This document shows, piece after piece, positions 1 to 8,802 of a stretch of DNA of 64,000 nucleotides. Every line of letters begins with the position of its first letter. The first letter of the stretch is position 1. Made by a program: the position numbers and the translations under genes. This DNA is from Kordia antarctica. Its GTDB lineage: Bacteria > Bacteroidota > Bacteroidia > Flavobacteriales > Flavobacteriaceae. Under the pieces are notes generated by a model that saw only the letters and a program-made list of their open reading frames with translations, had not been told where the DNA came from and made no database searches. The stretch spans positions 4,369,501-4,433,500 of the forward strand of contig NZ_CP019288.1 of the NCBI RefSeq assembly GCF_009901525.1, in the 5' to 3' direction.

Positions 1-782
1 ACATTCCAAATAATGGTGATGATATCTGGTTGGAATGTACAAGTCAAAAAGTACCTTTTGGTCACATTGGCGACTTTACAGATAATAGAAATGTATTAGT
101 CATTACACCTGAAGGTGGAAAAATAAAGCGCACGAAAAAATACAGCACAGAAGAAAATCTGCAAGAAACAAATGGTTTGTACACGCTAAACAATGACGGA
201 AACATCATTGCCGATGTTACTGTGATGACAAAAGGAATTCAGTACGACAGTCGGTATTATCTGCAAGACCGATCTGATGTAGAAAAAGACAAACATTACA
301 AAAGATATTTTAGAACCGTAAACAACGTAAACATTGATGAAATTGCGCTTAAAAATGATAAAGAAGCAATTGCATTCTCTGAAAAAATAAAATTTAAAGC
401 AGATGCATATGGTGTCATTACGGGCAATCGTATGTTGTTTGCGCCAAATGCCTTAAACAGATATACAAACATTCCGGATAGATACCGAAATCGTAAATTT
501 CCATTAGAAATTCAACGCGGTTATTACGATACGGATGCTTACGAAATAAAACTGCCAAATGATTACAAAATAGAAGCCATTCCAGACAATGTAACTTATG
601 AAACCAAATTCGGAAGTTACTCGTTTACAATTACAAAAAAGGATGATCAAACCTTGCAATATCAAAGAACAATTAAAATAAAAGATGGTTTATATCCAAA
701 AGAAGCCTATAAAGAATATCGAAAATTTATCAAAAAAATCGTCAAATACGATGGTTCTAAAATCGTATTAATCAAAAAATAA
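1..782 (+). CDS. C-terminal part of a DUF3857/transglutaminase-like protein (5' truncated by window)
   Basis: The frame is open from base 3 with no start in sight, so the gene begins upstream. The first visible residues, IPNNGDDIWLECTS followed by PFGHIGDF, look like the stretch that follows the transglutaminase-like core in flavobacterial DUF3857 proteins. The last 150 or so residues form a beta-rich tail ending in a lysine-rich KKIVKYDGSKIVLIKK. The next gene, 30 bp downstream in the same direction, ends in a similar tail and is probably a paralogue in the same operon. Family knowledge suggests a periplasmic or exported protein of unknown role. The catalytic region lies outside the window. 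Confidence 0.75.
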   Translation, partial: IPNNGDDIWLECTSQKVPFGHIGDFTDNRNVLVITPEGGKIKRTKKYSTEENLQETNGLYTLNNDGNIIADVTVMTKGIQYDSRYYLQDRSDVEKDKHYKRYFRTVNNVNIDEIALKNDKEAIAFSEKIKFKADAYGVITGNRMLFAPNALNRYTNIPDRYRNRKFPLEIQRGYYDTDAYEIKLPNDYKIEAIPDNVTYETKFGSYSFTITKKDDQTLQYQRTIKIKDGLYPKEAYKEYRKFIKKIVKYDGSKIVLIKK

Positions 783-812
783 CAAAGTATCACTACTAAC
801 AAATTCACACAG

Positions 813-2819
813 ATGAAAAAATACATCGTACTCGCGTTTGCATTTGTATGTTTCGCAACAATCAATGCACAAGAGGTTAAATTTGGAGACATTTCCAAAG
901 CAGCATTAGAAGAAAAACAACATCCAAAAGATCCTGAGGCAAATGCAGCTGTCTTATACACAAGTACATACTGTTTCATACGTTATACAAGTGGATTGGG
1001 TTTTCAGCTAGAAACAGAAATTCATACACGAATCAAAATCTATAACAAAGATGGTTTTAATTGGGCAAATCATTACATACCATTATACAAAGGAAATAGT
1101 GCCGATCGTGAAAAAGTTGCCAACTTAAAAGCATACACGTACAACTTAGAAGATGGGAAAATAAAAGATACCAAACTAAGAAAAGACGGAATCTTCAAGG
1201 AAAAACGTTCTGAATACATAAGCGTGCAAAAAATAACAATGCCTAACATTAAAGAAGGTTGTATTGTAGAGTTTAAGTACAAAATGATTTCTCCATATAT
1301 CGGAAATGTAAACGAAATTCACTTTCAATATGACATTCCTGTAAATAAAATTGATGTTATATTTCAAACGCCAGAATATTATACTTTCAAAAAACATTAC
1401 AAAGGATACTTTAGACTGAATCCAAAAGAAACTAGCAAAAACGGTAAAATTGGTACAGCTTCTGGATCGAACTTTTCAAGCAGAGAACATTCAGGTTTTA
1501 GTCAAGGAAGCCTCGAATTTACATATTATATCACAAAATTTGATTTAAAAGATGTGCCCGCACTAAAAGAAGAAAGCTTTGTAACTAACATTGAAAACTA
1601 TCGAAGTGCTGTAAAATTTGAATTATCACAAATTCAAATGCCAAAAAGAATACCACAATATGTAGTACAATCTTGGGATGACGTTGTCAAAACTATCTAC
1701 AGAAGTCCGTTATTTGGAGGGCAATTAGAAAAAAACTCATACTTTAAAAGTGATATTGATGGATTGATTGCAGGTGTTTCTGGCGATATGCAAAAAGCAG
1801 CATTAATCTACAATTATGTACGAAACAAAGTAAAATGGAATGGAAGCTACGGGAAATATACAGATGTTGGTGTTCGTAAAGCATATAAAGAAAATGCTGG
1901 AAATGTAGCAGATATGAACTTAATGCTCACAGCAATGTTGCGCTATGCTGGCGTAAATGCCAATCCTGTAATTCTAAGTACGCGACTTCATGGAATAAAA
2001 ATGTTTCCAAGCTTAAACGGATTCAATTACGTAATCGCCGCCATAGAAGTTGAAGACGCTGTAATTTTATTAGACGCTACAAACTATTATGGAGAACCAA
2101 ATGTATTGCCATTACGCGCGCTAAACTGGTCCGGGCGACTCATTCGTAAAGATGGAAGTTGGAGTAAAATCAGTTTAATGCCAAACCAAGCAGCATTACG
2201 TGCTACAAGTGTAAACGTTACCTTAGATGAAAATGGCGACTTGCAAGGAAAACAACGTACACAATTTACATCGCACAATGCTTTAGACTTTAGAAAAGTA
2301 TATACGAAAGCTGATAAAGATGATTATCTTGAAAAACTTGAAAATAATATTGGCGACATAGAAATTGATGAACATAACGTAAAAAATATTAAGAAAATAG
2401 GAAAACCTGTATTAGAATCCTATTCGTTTACAAAAGAAGCGCAAGCAGAAATAATTGGTGACAAAATGTACTTTTCGCCACTATTCTTCTTAGCAACAAC
2501 TGAAAACGTTTTCAAAACTGAAGAAAGAAAATATCCAGTTGATTTTGGCTATCCTTGGAAGCGAAAAATAATGATGAATATCAAATTGCCAGCAGGTTAC
2601 GAAATAGAATCAATGCCAGAAGCAATAGCGGTTAAATTGCCAGAAAACTTAGGTGCATATTCTTTCAATCTATCCAAAACACCAACAGGAATCAGTGTTG
2701 TAATGTCAAAAGAAATTAACTCGCCTGTAATTACGCCAGACAAATACGGTGCATTGCGTGAATTTTACAAAATGTTGATTGAAAAAGAAAAGGAAAAAAT
2801 AGTATTAAAGAAAATATAA
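813..2819 (+). CDS. DUF3857 / transglutaminase-like exported protein, probably catalytically inactive
   Basis: A 668-residue protein with a Sec signal peptide (residues 1-19, ending INA before QEV). An N-terminal DUF3857-like beta domain spans roughly residues 40-250, a transglutaminase-like fold roughly 280-430, and a C-terminal beta domain follows. At about residue 362, where active members have Gly-x-Cys, this protein reads AGNVADMNL. The His position reads FNYVIAA, and only the Asp in LLDATNYYG looks retained. I infer loss of the Cys-His pair and so a structural or binding role. It follows a second DUF3857 gene by 30 bp and is closed by a strong terminator. The substrate is unknown. Confidence 0.8.
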   Translation: MKKYIVLAFAFVCFATINAQEVKFGDISKAALEEKQHPKDPEANAAVLYTSTYCFIRYTSGLGFQLETEIHTRIKIYNKDGFNWANHYIPLYKGNSADREKVANLKAYTYNLEDGKIKDTKLRKDGIFKEKRSEYISVQKITMPNIKEGCIVEFKYKMISPYIGNVNEIHFQYDIPVNKIDVIFQTPEYYTFKKHYKGYFRLNPKETSKNGKIGTASGSNFSSREHSGFSQGSLEFTYYITKFDLKDVPALKEESFVTNIENYRSAVKFELSQIQMPKRIPQYVVQSWDDVVKTIYRSPLFGGQLEKNSYFKSDIDGLIAGVSGDMQKAALIYNYVRNKVKWNGSYGKYTDVGVRKAYKENAGNVADMNLMLTAMLRYAGVNANPVILSTRLHGIKMFPSLNGFNYVIAAIEVEDAVILLDATNYYGEPNVLPLRALNWSGRLIRKDGSWSKISLMPNQAALRATSVNVTLDENGDLQGKQRTQFTSHNALDFRKVYTKADKDDYLEKLENNIGDIEIDEHNVKNIKKIGKPVLESYSFTKEAQAEIIGDKMYFSPLFFLATTENVFKTEERKYPVDFGYPWKRKIMMNIKLPAGYEIESMPEAIAVKLPENLGAYSFNLSKTPTGISVVMSKEINSPVITPDKYGALREFYKMLIEKEKEKIVLKKI

Positions 2820-2889
2820 AACACACTATAAAATTGAAAGGTTTCTGCACAATAGCATGAAATAATTCACAGAAAAACTATATTTTTAC

Positions 2890-2926
2890 AAGTGACTTTA
2901 TAACACGTTTATAAAGTCACTTTTTA
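2890..2926 (+). terminator. Rho-independent terminator after the DUF3857 pair
   Basis: A perfect stem of at least 13 bp (arm 2891-2903 AGTGACTTTATAA, arm 2909-2921), a 5-nt loop and a following run of T. It lies 70 bp after the stop codon. Confidence 0.85.
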
Positions 2927-2981
2927 GTGAAACTCAATTTTGAAAAGTCTGAAAGACGAATTCAAAATTGTAAGTTGAACT

Positions 2982-3114
2982 AGAGGCTATTTATAAAGTC
3001 AAAGCTTCGTTAAACCGAACTTGATTCGGTTTCTCATCATCATTGAAAATCAGTGTAATGTGATTCTGAATCAAGTTCAGAATGACGCCTTCGATAACTT
3101 TTCAGACAGCCTCT
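2982..3114. repeat. MITE-like palindromic element, copy 1 (two internal hairpins)
   Basis: About 133 bp bounded by imperfect inverted ends (AGAGGCT...AAAGT at the left, its complement ending AGCCTCT at the right). Inside are two hairpins. One is AAACCGAA-CTTGA-TTCGGTTT at 3012-3032. The other is ATTCTGAA-TCAAG-TTCAGAAT at 3063-3083. A closely similar element of about 141 bp lies at 44937-45077. There is no coding capacity. It fills most of the gap between the terminator at 2890 and the next gene. Confidence 0.7.
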
Positions 3115-3159
3115 TTTGATTAAAAATAATAAAGCTTTCGCTTAAATAAACTCAGTCTC

Positions 3160-3486
3160 ATGAACTTAAAAGCAGCACAACTCGACGTTGACACTTGGAT
3201 AAAAGAACATGGCGTTCGGTATTTCAATGAACTCACAAACATGGCGCAACTCACAGAAGAAGTTGGAGAAGTAGCGCGCATCATTGCAAGACGTTACGGA
3301 GAACAAAGCGAAAAAGAAAGTGACAAAGATAAAGATTTAGGCGAAGAATTAGCAGATGTTGTATTTGTTGTTTTATGTTTGGCAAACCAGACAGGAATCA
3401 ACTTGCAAGAAGCATTTGACAAAAAATTGGACAAAAAAACCAAACGCGATCATGATCGCCATCACAACAACGAAAAACTAAAATAG
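3160..3486 (+). CDS. MazG-like nucleotide pyrophosphohydrolase
   Basis: 108 residues. The family's metal-binding pattern is clear: EEVGE at about residues 33-37 in the first helix and GEELADVVF at about 62-70, giving the E-x-x-E and E-x-x-D clusters that hold Mg2+. Family members cleave (d)NTPs to NMP and PPi and are thought to clear aberrant nucleotides in the cytoplasm. The length fits the small single-domain MazG-like group. The C-terminus is very basic and His-rich (KRDHDRHHNN). It stands alone, upstream of aroA with a repeat-filled gap of 127 bp. The substrate cannot be told from sequence. Confidence 0.85.
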   Translation: MNLKAAQLDVDTWIKEHGVRYFNELTNMAQLTEEVGEVARIIARRYGEQSEKESDKDKDLGEELADVVFVVLCLANQTGINLQEAFDKKLDKKTKRDHDRHHNNEKLK

Positions 3487-3487
3487 A

Positions 3488-3597
3488 GTACGTCAGATTG
3501 AGTGTCAAATCTTAGATTTGGTATATCGAAAACAAGAAAATTATAAATACTTCTCGATACAAAATTCTTCCAGAATTTAACTCGAAGAGACGTTACG
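3488..3597. repeat. Inverted pair of TTCGAG/TATCGAGAA-type dispersed repeats
   Basis: The stretch 3553-3597, read on the minus strand, matches the pattern ACGTC..TTCGAGT.AATT....GTATCGAGAA seen at 20502-20545 and 20700-20740. A more degenerate copy at 3488-3530 lies in the opposite orientation. Together they fill the gap before aroA. No gene is seen here. Confidence 0.45.
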
Positions 3598-3613
3598 AAT
3601 AAAACACATAATA

Positions 3614-4837
3614 ATGAACATAAAGCTTCAAAAATCAACACTTCATCAAAAATCAACCATTGCTGTAACAGGTTCCAAAAGTGAATCCAATCGGTTGTTA
3701 CTTCTGCAAGCTTTATATGCGAATATTTCCATAAAAAACATTTCCAATTCGGATGATGCTACGCTGATGCAAAAAGCATTAAAATCTTCAGATGCTATAA
3801 AAGATATTCATCACGCAGGAACGGCAATGCGTTTTCTAACCGCATATTACGCAACACAAAACGGAGAGGAAATCACGCTCACAGGTTCGTCACGTATGCA
3901 AGAACGACCAATAAAAATATTAGTGAAAGCATTGCGACAATTGGGCGCAAATATACAATACACAAAAAATGATGGTTTTCCGCCGTTACAAATAAAAGGT
4001 CGAAAATTACGAGGAAGCAACGTTTCGTTAGCGGCAAATGTGAGCAGTCAATACATTTCTGCGTTGCTATTAATTGCGCCAACGTTGGAAAATGGATTAA
4101 CGCTTACGCTGGATGGGAAAATTACGTCAATTCCGTATATCAACATGACACTTTCCTTGTTGAACGATCTTGGTGTGCAAACAAATTTTGAAGGAAACAC
4201 CATCAAAGTTGCACGATTTGAAGCAACAAAAGAAGCAAAAGCATTCACGGTAGAATCTGATTGGAGTTCGGCTTCGTACTTTTACAGTCTCATCGCGTTA
4301 AGCGAAATAGGAACAACTACTGAACTTTCGTCATACAAACAAAATAGTTTGCAAGGTGATTCGTGTTTGGCAGAAATATATCAAGAATTTGGTGTGGAAA
4401 CTACATTTTCAAACCATACGATTACGTTAATTAAAAAGCAGCAACCAAGTACGAGTAGCATCAAGCTTGACTTAAAAAACGCACCAGATATTGCCCAAAC
4501 AATTGCTGTGACAGCTTTTGGGCTGCAACTATCTTGTGAAATGATTGGATTGCACACATTGAAAATAAAAGAAACAGATAGGTTAGTAGCTTTAAAAACT
4601 GAATTGGAAAAATTAGGAGCTTCCGTAGACATTACTGAGGAATCTTTGTATTTGCATGAAGCGACTCAAATTCATGAAAACATCACAATTGCAACTTATA
4701 AAGATCACCGAATGGCAATGGCTTTTGCGCCGTTAGCATTGCGTGTTCCGTTAGAAATTGAAAAAGCGGATGTAGTTTCCAAATCCTACCCAGATTTTTG
4801 GAAGGATTTGGAAAAAATAGGCGTAGAAATGAAGTAA
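3614..4837 (+). CDS. aroA: 3-phosphoshikimate 1-carboxyvinyltransferase (EPSP synthase)
   Basis: 407 residues. It joins phosphoenolpyruvate to shikimate-3-phosphate in the chorismate pathway. Visible family marks are GSKSESNRLLLLQ near residue 20 (S3P and PEP-binding Lys/Ser/Arg), HAGTAMRFL near 68-76 (the usual GNAGTAMR loop, here with HAGTA), SSQYISALLL near 145, PDIAQTIAV and the C-terminal KETDRL and YKDHRMAMA motifs. It is slightly shorter than the usual 425-430 residues, as is common in Bacteroidetes. The ATG start fits the family start. It sits alone, followed by the queA promoter. Confidence 0.95.
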   Translation: MNIKLQKSTLHQKSTIAVTGSKSESNRLLLLQALYANISIKNISNSDDATLMQKALKSSDAIKDIHHAGTAMRFLTAYYATQNGEEITLTGSSRMQERPIKILVKALRQLGANIQYTKNDGFPPLQIKGRKLRGSNVSLAANVSSQYISALLLIAPTLENGLTLTLDGKITSIPYINMTLSLLNDLGVQTNFEGNTIKVARFEATKEAKAFTVESDWSSASYFYSLIALSEIGTTTELSSYKQNSLQGDSCLAEIYQEFGVETTFSNHTITLIKKQQPSTSSIKLDLKNAPDIAQTIAVTAFGLQLSCEMIGLHTLKIKETDRLVALKTELEKLGASVDITEESLYLHEATQIHENITIATYKDHRMAMAFAPLALRVPLEIEKADVVSKSYPDFWKDLEKIGVEMK

Positions 4838-4860
4838 AACTAAAATAACTCCTTAAATAC

Positions 4861-4892
4861 TTGACAACGCCTATCTTGAGATTGTATATTTG
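4861..4892 (+). promoter_or_regulatory. Bacteroidetes-type promoter for queA
   Basis: TATATTTG at 4885-4892 matches the -7 consensus TAnnTTTG. A TTGACA at 4861-4866 gives a -33 TTG with suitable spacing. The box ends 28 bp before the queA ATG. Confidence 0.65.
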
Positions 4893-4920
4893 CTTTTCTT
4901 AAAAATAACTCAAAAGACTT

Positions 4921-5976
4921 ATGGCAAAAAAGCTATCGCATTTCAGTTTTGATCTTCCCGAAGAATTATTAGCTGAATATCCTTCAGAAAACAGAGACGA
5001 AGCACGTTTGATGGTGTTAGATCGTAAAAAGAAAACGATTGTACACAAAAAGTTCAAAGATTTAGTAGACTATTTCGATGAAGGCGATGTAATGGTGTTG
5101 AATAATACGAAAGTATTTCCTGCAAGATTATTTGGAAACAAAGAAAAAACAGGCGCAAGAATCGAAGTCTTTTTATTAAGAGAATTAAACGAAGAACAAC
5201 GTCTTTGGGATGTTTTAGTAGATCCTGCACGTAAAATTAGAATCGGAAACAAATTATACTTTGGTGAAGACGAAAGTTTAGTTGCTGAGGTAATTGACAA
5301 TACAACGTCAAGAGGTAGAACATTACGTTTTTTATATGACGGTTCATACGAAGAATTCAGAACAAAACTAAGTGAACTTGGACAAACGCCACTTCCAAAA
5401 TACATTAAAAGAGATGTAGAACCAGAAGATGAAGAACGTTACCAAACTATTTATGCAAAAGTAGAAGGCGCTGTTGCAGCACCAACTGCTGGTTTACACT
5501 TCTCAAAACACTTATTAAAGCGTTTAGAAATTAAAGGAATCGATTTCGCTGAAATTACGCTTCACGTAGGTTTAGGAACATTTAATCCTGTAGAAGTAGA
5601 AGATTTATCGAAGCATAAAATGGATTCGGAAGAATTGACAATTGAAACGCCTGCTGTTGAATTAGTAAATAATGCAAAAGATAACAAAAAGAGAGTTTGT
5701 GCAGTTGGAACTACGGCAATGCGCGGATTGGAAAGTGCAGTTTCTTCTGATTTAACACTAAATGAATATGATGGTTGGACAAACAAATTTGTCTTTCCTC
5801 CATACGAATTTAGCATTGCAAATTGTATGATTACGAATTTTCACACGCCAAAATCAACATTATTAATGATGGTTTCAGCGTTTGTAGGTCACGAATTCCT
5901 TATGGAAGCGTATACGGAAGCAATCAAAGAAGGGTACAAATTCTATACGTACGGAGACGCAATGTTAATTCTATAA
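4921..5976 (+). CDS. queA: S-adenosylmethionine:tRNA ribosyltransferase-isomerase
   Basis: 351 residues, the normal family length. It transfers the ribosyl moiety of SAM to preQ1-modified tRNA to form epoxyqueuosine, the penultimate step of queuosine synthesis. Family marks are the N-terminal [34 protein letters not shown], the [11 protein letters not shown] segment, the catalytic-core AAPTAGLHF and [10 protein letters not shown] motifs, and [18 protein letters not shown] near the C-terminus. It has its own promoter and terminator and so looks monocistronic. Confidence 0.96.
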   Translation: MAKKLSHFSFDLPEELLAEYPSENRDEARLMVLDRKKKTIVHKKFKDLVDYFDEGDVMVLNNTKVFPARLFGNKEKTGARIEVFLLRELNEEQRLWDVLVDPARKIRIGNKLYFGEDESLVAEVIDNTTSRGRTLRFLYDGSYEEFRTKLSELGQTPLPKYIKRDVEPEDEERYQTIYAKVEGAVAAPTAGLHFSKHLLKRLEIKGIDFAEITLHVGLGTFNPVEVEDLSKHKMDSEELTIETPAVELVNNAKDNKKRVCAVGTTAMRGLESAVSSDLTLNEYDGWTNKFVFPPYEFSIANCMITNFHTPKSTLLMMVSAFVGHEFLMEAYTEAIKEGYKFYTYGDAMLIL

Positions 5977-6000
5977 AAAGAAAACACATATCATATATAC

Positions 6001-6032
6001 AAAATCCTGTCTTTGGCAGGATTTTGTTTTTC
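6001..6032 (+). terminator. Terminator of queA
   Basis: AAAATCCTG (6001-6009) pairs perfectly with CAGGATTTT (6017-6025) around a 7-nt loop, followed by GTTTTTCT. It lies 25 bp after the queA stop. Confidence 0.85.
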
Positions 6033-6069
6033 TATAAAAAGCGAACCTATGTTTGCTTCTAATCTAAAA

Positions 6070-6264
6070 TTAAGCACAAGGATAAACAGATCGACATGTT
6101 GGAGGAACACCTTGTATGCCTATGCAATGTGATAGTTCTACGGTATTAACGGTGGGTCTTGAATCTTGACCTTTTCCGCCACTCACAACACTATTTCCTT
6201 GTAAACTTGAAACTAGATTTTTGTTAAGTAATAATTTGTTCAGAATAAATCTCTTTTTTTTCAT
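6070..6264 (-). CDS. Class I lanthipeptide-type / GG-leader RiPP precursor peptide (orphan)
   Basis: 64 residues. The leader MKKKRFILNKLLLNKNLVSS carries the repeated LNK..LNK pattern followed by SL and ends at a Gly-Gly (residues 29-30, VSGGK). This matches the Bacteroidetes GG-type or class I lanthipeptide precursor leaders. The core of about 34 residues has Cys47, Cys57 and Cys63 with several Ser/Thr upstream, so thioether rings or disulfides are both possible. It is divergent from the duplicated secreted protein that follows. No LanB, LanC, radical SAM or exporter gene is nearby, so any modifying enzymes must act in trans. Identity of the modification is inference. Confidence 0.65.
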   Translation of the reverse strand: MKKKRFILNKLLLNKNLVSSLQGNSVVSGGKGQDSRPTVNTVELSHCIGIQGVPPTCRSVYPCA

Positions 6265-6429
6265 GATAATTTTTTTTTTGGTTAGTTCATAAAGTATAAA
6301 AATAAATTAGCAATCACTTACGGGAAAGCCGTAGTTAATAAATAAATTGTAGATTTATAATATTGCATGGAGCATTATCAAAATGTTTCTGAGATATCAT
6401 TGTAAAAAACTCAACCTAAATATAATAAT

Positions 6430-7479
6430 ATGAAAACAAGTATTCTATATGCATTCTTCTGTTTATTAATTACGAACAATGCTTTCGCACAAAATGGAAA
6501 CACACAAATTCCTGTACTACAAGTCAACCCAAATAGTACTGTTTCTTATCAAGGAAATTTATCTGATGGGCAACAAATTTCTGATTTGTCTTGGGCAGCC
6601 AATAGTAGTGTTGCGTGTTTTCCTGCTACTCAAAACCAAAAATTCACCGGGAATCACGTTTTGTATTCAACAACGATACCGAAGCGTTCTGAAATGTTTA
6701 TCAAAGTCATTCCAAAAAATCAAAATCAAAACTTTAGTATATATGCGTATCAAGTTGGTGAAACTAATGAACAATTACCGCCAAATTTGAGTAGTTGTGT
6801 CACTTGTGAAGCTGACCATAAATGGGATCGTAATTGGAAAGGAAAAACACAAGATCACACTCGAAAAATTCGTTTGAATGCCATTAATCATCCTTATAAA
6901 GTAATCATTGGTGTTGTAGGCGCAGAAGGTTTGACGGAAGGCGACTTTACGTTGGAAATAAAACTAATTGGAGGTGAAGAAGCTCCTCAATTGACACAAG
7001 CCAAAGTAAATGTAACCAAAATAGAAACAAAAGGAGCAATTACTACAACAAGTGGAAACTTGGAAACAGGTATTTTAATTCGTGATTTATCATGGGCTGA
7101 AAATAGTAGTGTTGCGTGTTTTCCTAGTATTCAAAATAAAAAATTCTCAGGAAATCACGTTTTATATTCGACGACGATTCCGAAGTATTCTGAAATGTTT
7201 GTCAAAGTTATTCCAAAGAATAAAAATCAAAACTTTAGCTTGTATGCGTATCAAGTTGGTTTGACCAATGAACAATTACCGCCAAAGCTGAGTAGTTGTA
7301 TCACTTGTGAAGCTAGCCATAAATGGGATCGTAAATGGCGAGGAAAAACGCAAGATCACACTCGAAAAATTCGAGTGAATGCCATTAGTCGTCCTTATAA
7401 AATAGTCATTGGTGTTGTAGGCGCAGAGGGTTTGACGGAAGGTGATTTCGAATTAGAGATTGAAATTAAAAGAAGGTAA
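6430..7479 (+). CDS. Secreted protein of two near-identical domains, function unknown
   Basis: 349 residues with a Sec signal peptide (about residues 1-20, ending AFAQ). Two units of about 140 residues follow, at roughly 42-180 and 208-347. Each contains LSWA.NSSVACFP, NHVLYSTTIPK, EMFIKVIPKN or EMFVKVIPKN, NFS.YAYQVG, a Cys pair (SSCVTCEA or SSCITCEA), KTQDHTRKIR and VVGAEGLTEGDF. The repeats also agree closely in nucleotide sequence, which points to a recent tandem duplication. The fold may resemble PPC-type secreted beta domains, but that is a guess. The neighbour on the other strand is a RiPP-like precursor. I do not recognise a function. Confidence 0.7.
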   Translation: MKTSILYAFFCLLITNNAFAQNGNTQIPVLQVNPNSTVSYQGNLSDGQQISDLSWAANSSVACFPATQNQKFTGNHVLYSTTIPKRSEMFIKVIPKNQNQNFSIYAYQVGETNEQLPPNLSSCVTCEADHKWDRNWKGKTQDHTRKIRLNAINHPYKVIIGVVGAEGLTEGDFTLEIKLIGGEEAPQLTQAKVNVTKIETKGAITTTSGNLETGILIRDLSWAENSSVACFPSIQNKKFSGNHVLYSTTIPKYSEMFVKVIPKNKNQNFSLYAYQVGLTNEQLPPKLSSCITCEASHKWDRKWRGKTQDHTRKIRVNAISRPYKIVIGVVGAEGLTEGDFELEIEIKRR

Positions 7480-7633
7480 TATATAGATACGAGATCGTTT
7501 TTGATATATTGAACCTTAAATTTTATAGGCCTGTTAATGAAAATGAAAACGGAGAATCACTTTAGGTAATACGCGGTTCTTACGTGAACAGAAAGGAACT
7601 AAAGTTAACAACTATAAACTCACAAATTCTCCC

Positions 7634-7641
7634 TATTTTTG
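7634..7641 (+). promoter_or_regulatory. -7 box directly before rlmN (possible leaderless start)
   Basis: TATTTTTG matches TAnnTTTG. The box ends only 4 bp before the rlmN ATG at 7646, so transcription would begin at or within the first codons. No clear -33 TTG is seen. Confidence 0.4.
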
Positions 7642-7645
7642 CAGC

Positions 7646-8686
7646 ATGCAAGCAGTTAAAAAAGATATCCGAGCATTAAGCAAAGAGCAACTTCGTGATT
7701 TTTTCGTAGCAGAAAGCGACAAAGCATTTCGTGGAAATCAAGTATATGAATGGTTGTGGCAAAAAGGTGCGCATACTTTTGAAGACATGACAAATCTTTC
7801 GAAAGAAACACGCCAAATGTTGGAAGAAAACTTTGTCATCAATCACATTCATGTGGACAAAATGCAACGCAGTGCTGATGGAACCATCAAAAATGCAGTC
7901 CGCTTGCACGATGGACTTACGGTAGAATCGGTTTTAATTCCGACAAGTACGCGAACAACGGCGTGTGTATCGAGTCAAGTTGGTTGTAGTTTGGATTGTA
8001 AATTTTGCGCTACATCACGATTAAAACGCATGCGAAACCTTAATCCTGATGAAATATACGATCAAGTTGTTGCTATAGATCAGCAAAGTAGATTATATCA
8101 GAACAGACCATTATCAAACGTTGTATTCATGGGAATGGGCGAACCATTAATGAATTACAACAATGTTATAAAAGCGATAGAAAAAATCACTTCGAAAGAA
8201 GGTTTAGGCATGTCGCCAAAACGAATCATAGTTTCAACATCTGGTGTTCCAAAAATGATCAAAAAAATGGCGGATGATGAAGTCAAATTTAAACTAGCGG
8301 TTTCGTTACATTCTGCAATTGATGAAGTTAGAACAGAAATTATGCCGTTTAACGAGCATTTTCCACTTAAAGATTTAAAAGAAGCGTTGGCATATTGGTA
8401 TGATAAAACTAAGAATCAAATTACGTACGAATATATAGTTTGGGACGGAATTAACGATCAACAAAAAGATATCAATGCATTGGTGAAATTCTGTAAAGAT
8501 GTACCGAGTAAAGTCAATCTAATAGAATACAATCCAATTGACGACGGACAATTTCAACAAGCAAATAGTAAGGCAATTGATCGCTATGTAGATTCGTTAG
8601 AACAAAACGGAATTACAGTAACAGTAAGACGTTCACGCGGAAAAGACATTGACGCGGCTTGCGGACAATTGGCGAATAAAGAGTAG
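7646..8686 (+). CDS. rlmN: Dual-specificity RNA methyltransferase RlmN
   Basis: 346 residues. This radical SAM enzyme makes C2-methyladenosine at A2503 of 23S rRNA and at A37 of some tRNAs. The cluster motif CSLDCKFC (three Cys spaced CxxxCxxC) is at about residues 115-122, preceded by TTACVSSQVGC, whose first Cys is conserved in the family. VVFMGMGEPLMNY and the SLHSAIDEVR segment follow. The catalytic C-terminal Cys is in DAACGQL. The start agrees with the usual flavobacterial N-terminus (KKDIRALSKEQL), yet lies just 4 bp after a good -7 box. It appears to be a single-gene unit. Confidence 0.96.
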   Translation: MQAVKKDIRALSKEQLRDFFVAESDKAFRGNQVYEWLWQKGAHTFEDMTNLSKETRQMLEENFVINHIHVDKMQRSADGTIKNAVRLHDGLTVESVLIPTSTRTTACVSSQVGCSLDCKFCATSRLKRMRNLNPDEIYDQVVAIDQQSRLYQNRPLSNVVFMGMGEPLMNYNNVIKAIEKITSKEGLGMSPKRIIVSTSGVPKMIKKMADDEVKFKLAVSLHSAIDEVRTEIMPFNEHFPLKDLKEALAYWYDKTKNQITYEYIVWDGINDQQKDINALVKFCKDVPSKVNLIEYNPIDDGQFQQANSKAIDRYVDSLEQNGITVTVRRSRGKDIDAACGQLANKE

Positions 8687-8742
8687 CTTCTTTTAATTTG
8701 ATAATATTTCAATTAGAAAAATATAAATAATGCTTTTTCAGC

Positions 8743-8780
8743 AAAAAAAATCCTTTCAAACTAAGTTAAAGCTGAAAGGA
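8743..8780 (-). terminator. Terminator on the minus strand for the small gene at 8803-9039
   Basis: TCCTTTCA (8751-8758) and TGAAAGGA (8773-8780) form an 8-bp stem. Read on the minus strand it is followed by eight T (8743-8750). It may also stop rlmN transcription from the other side. Confidence 0.65.
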
Positions 8781-8802
8781 ATTCTATTCTCAAAAATTTA
8801 TC

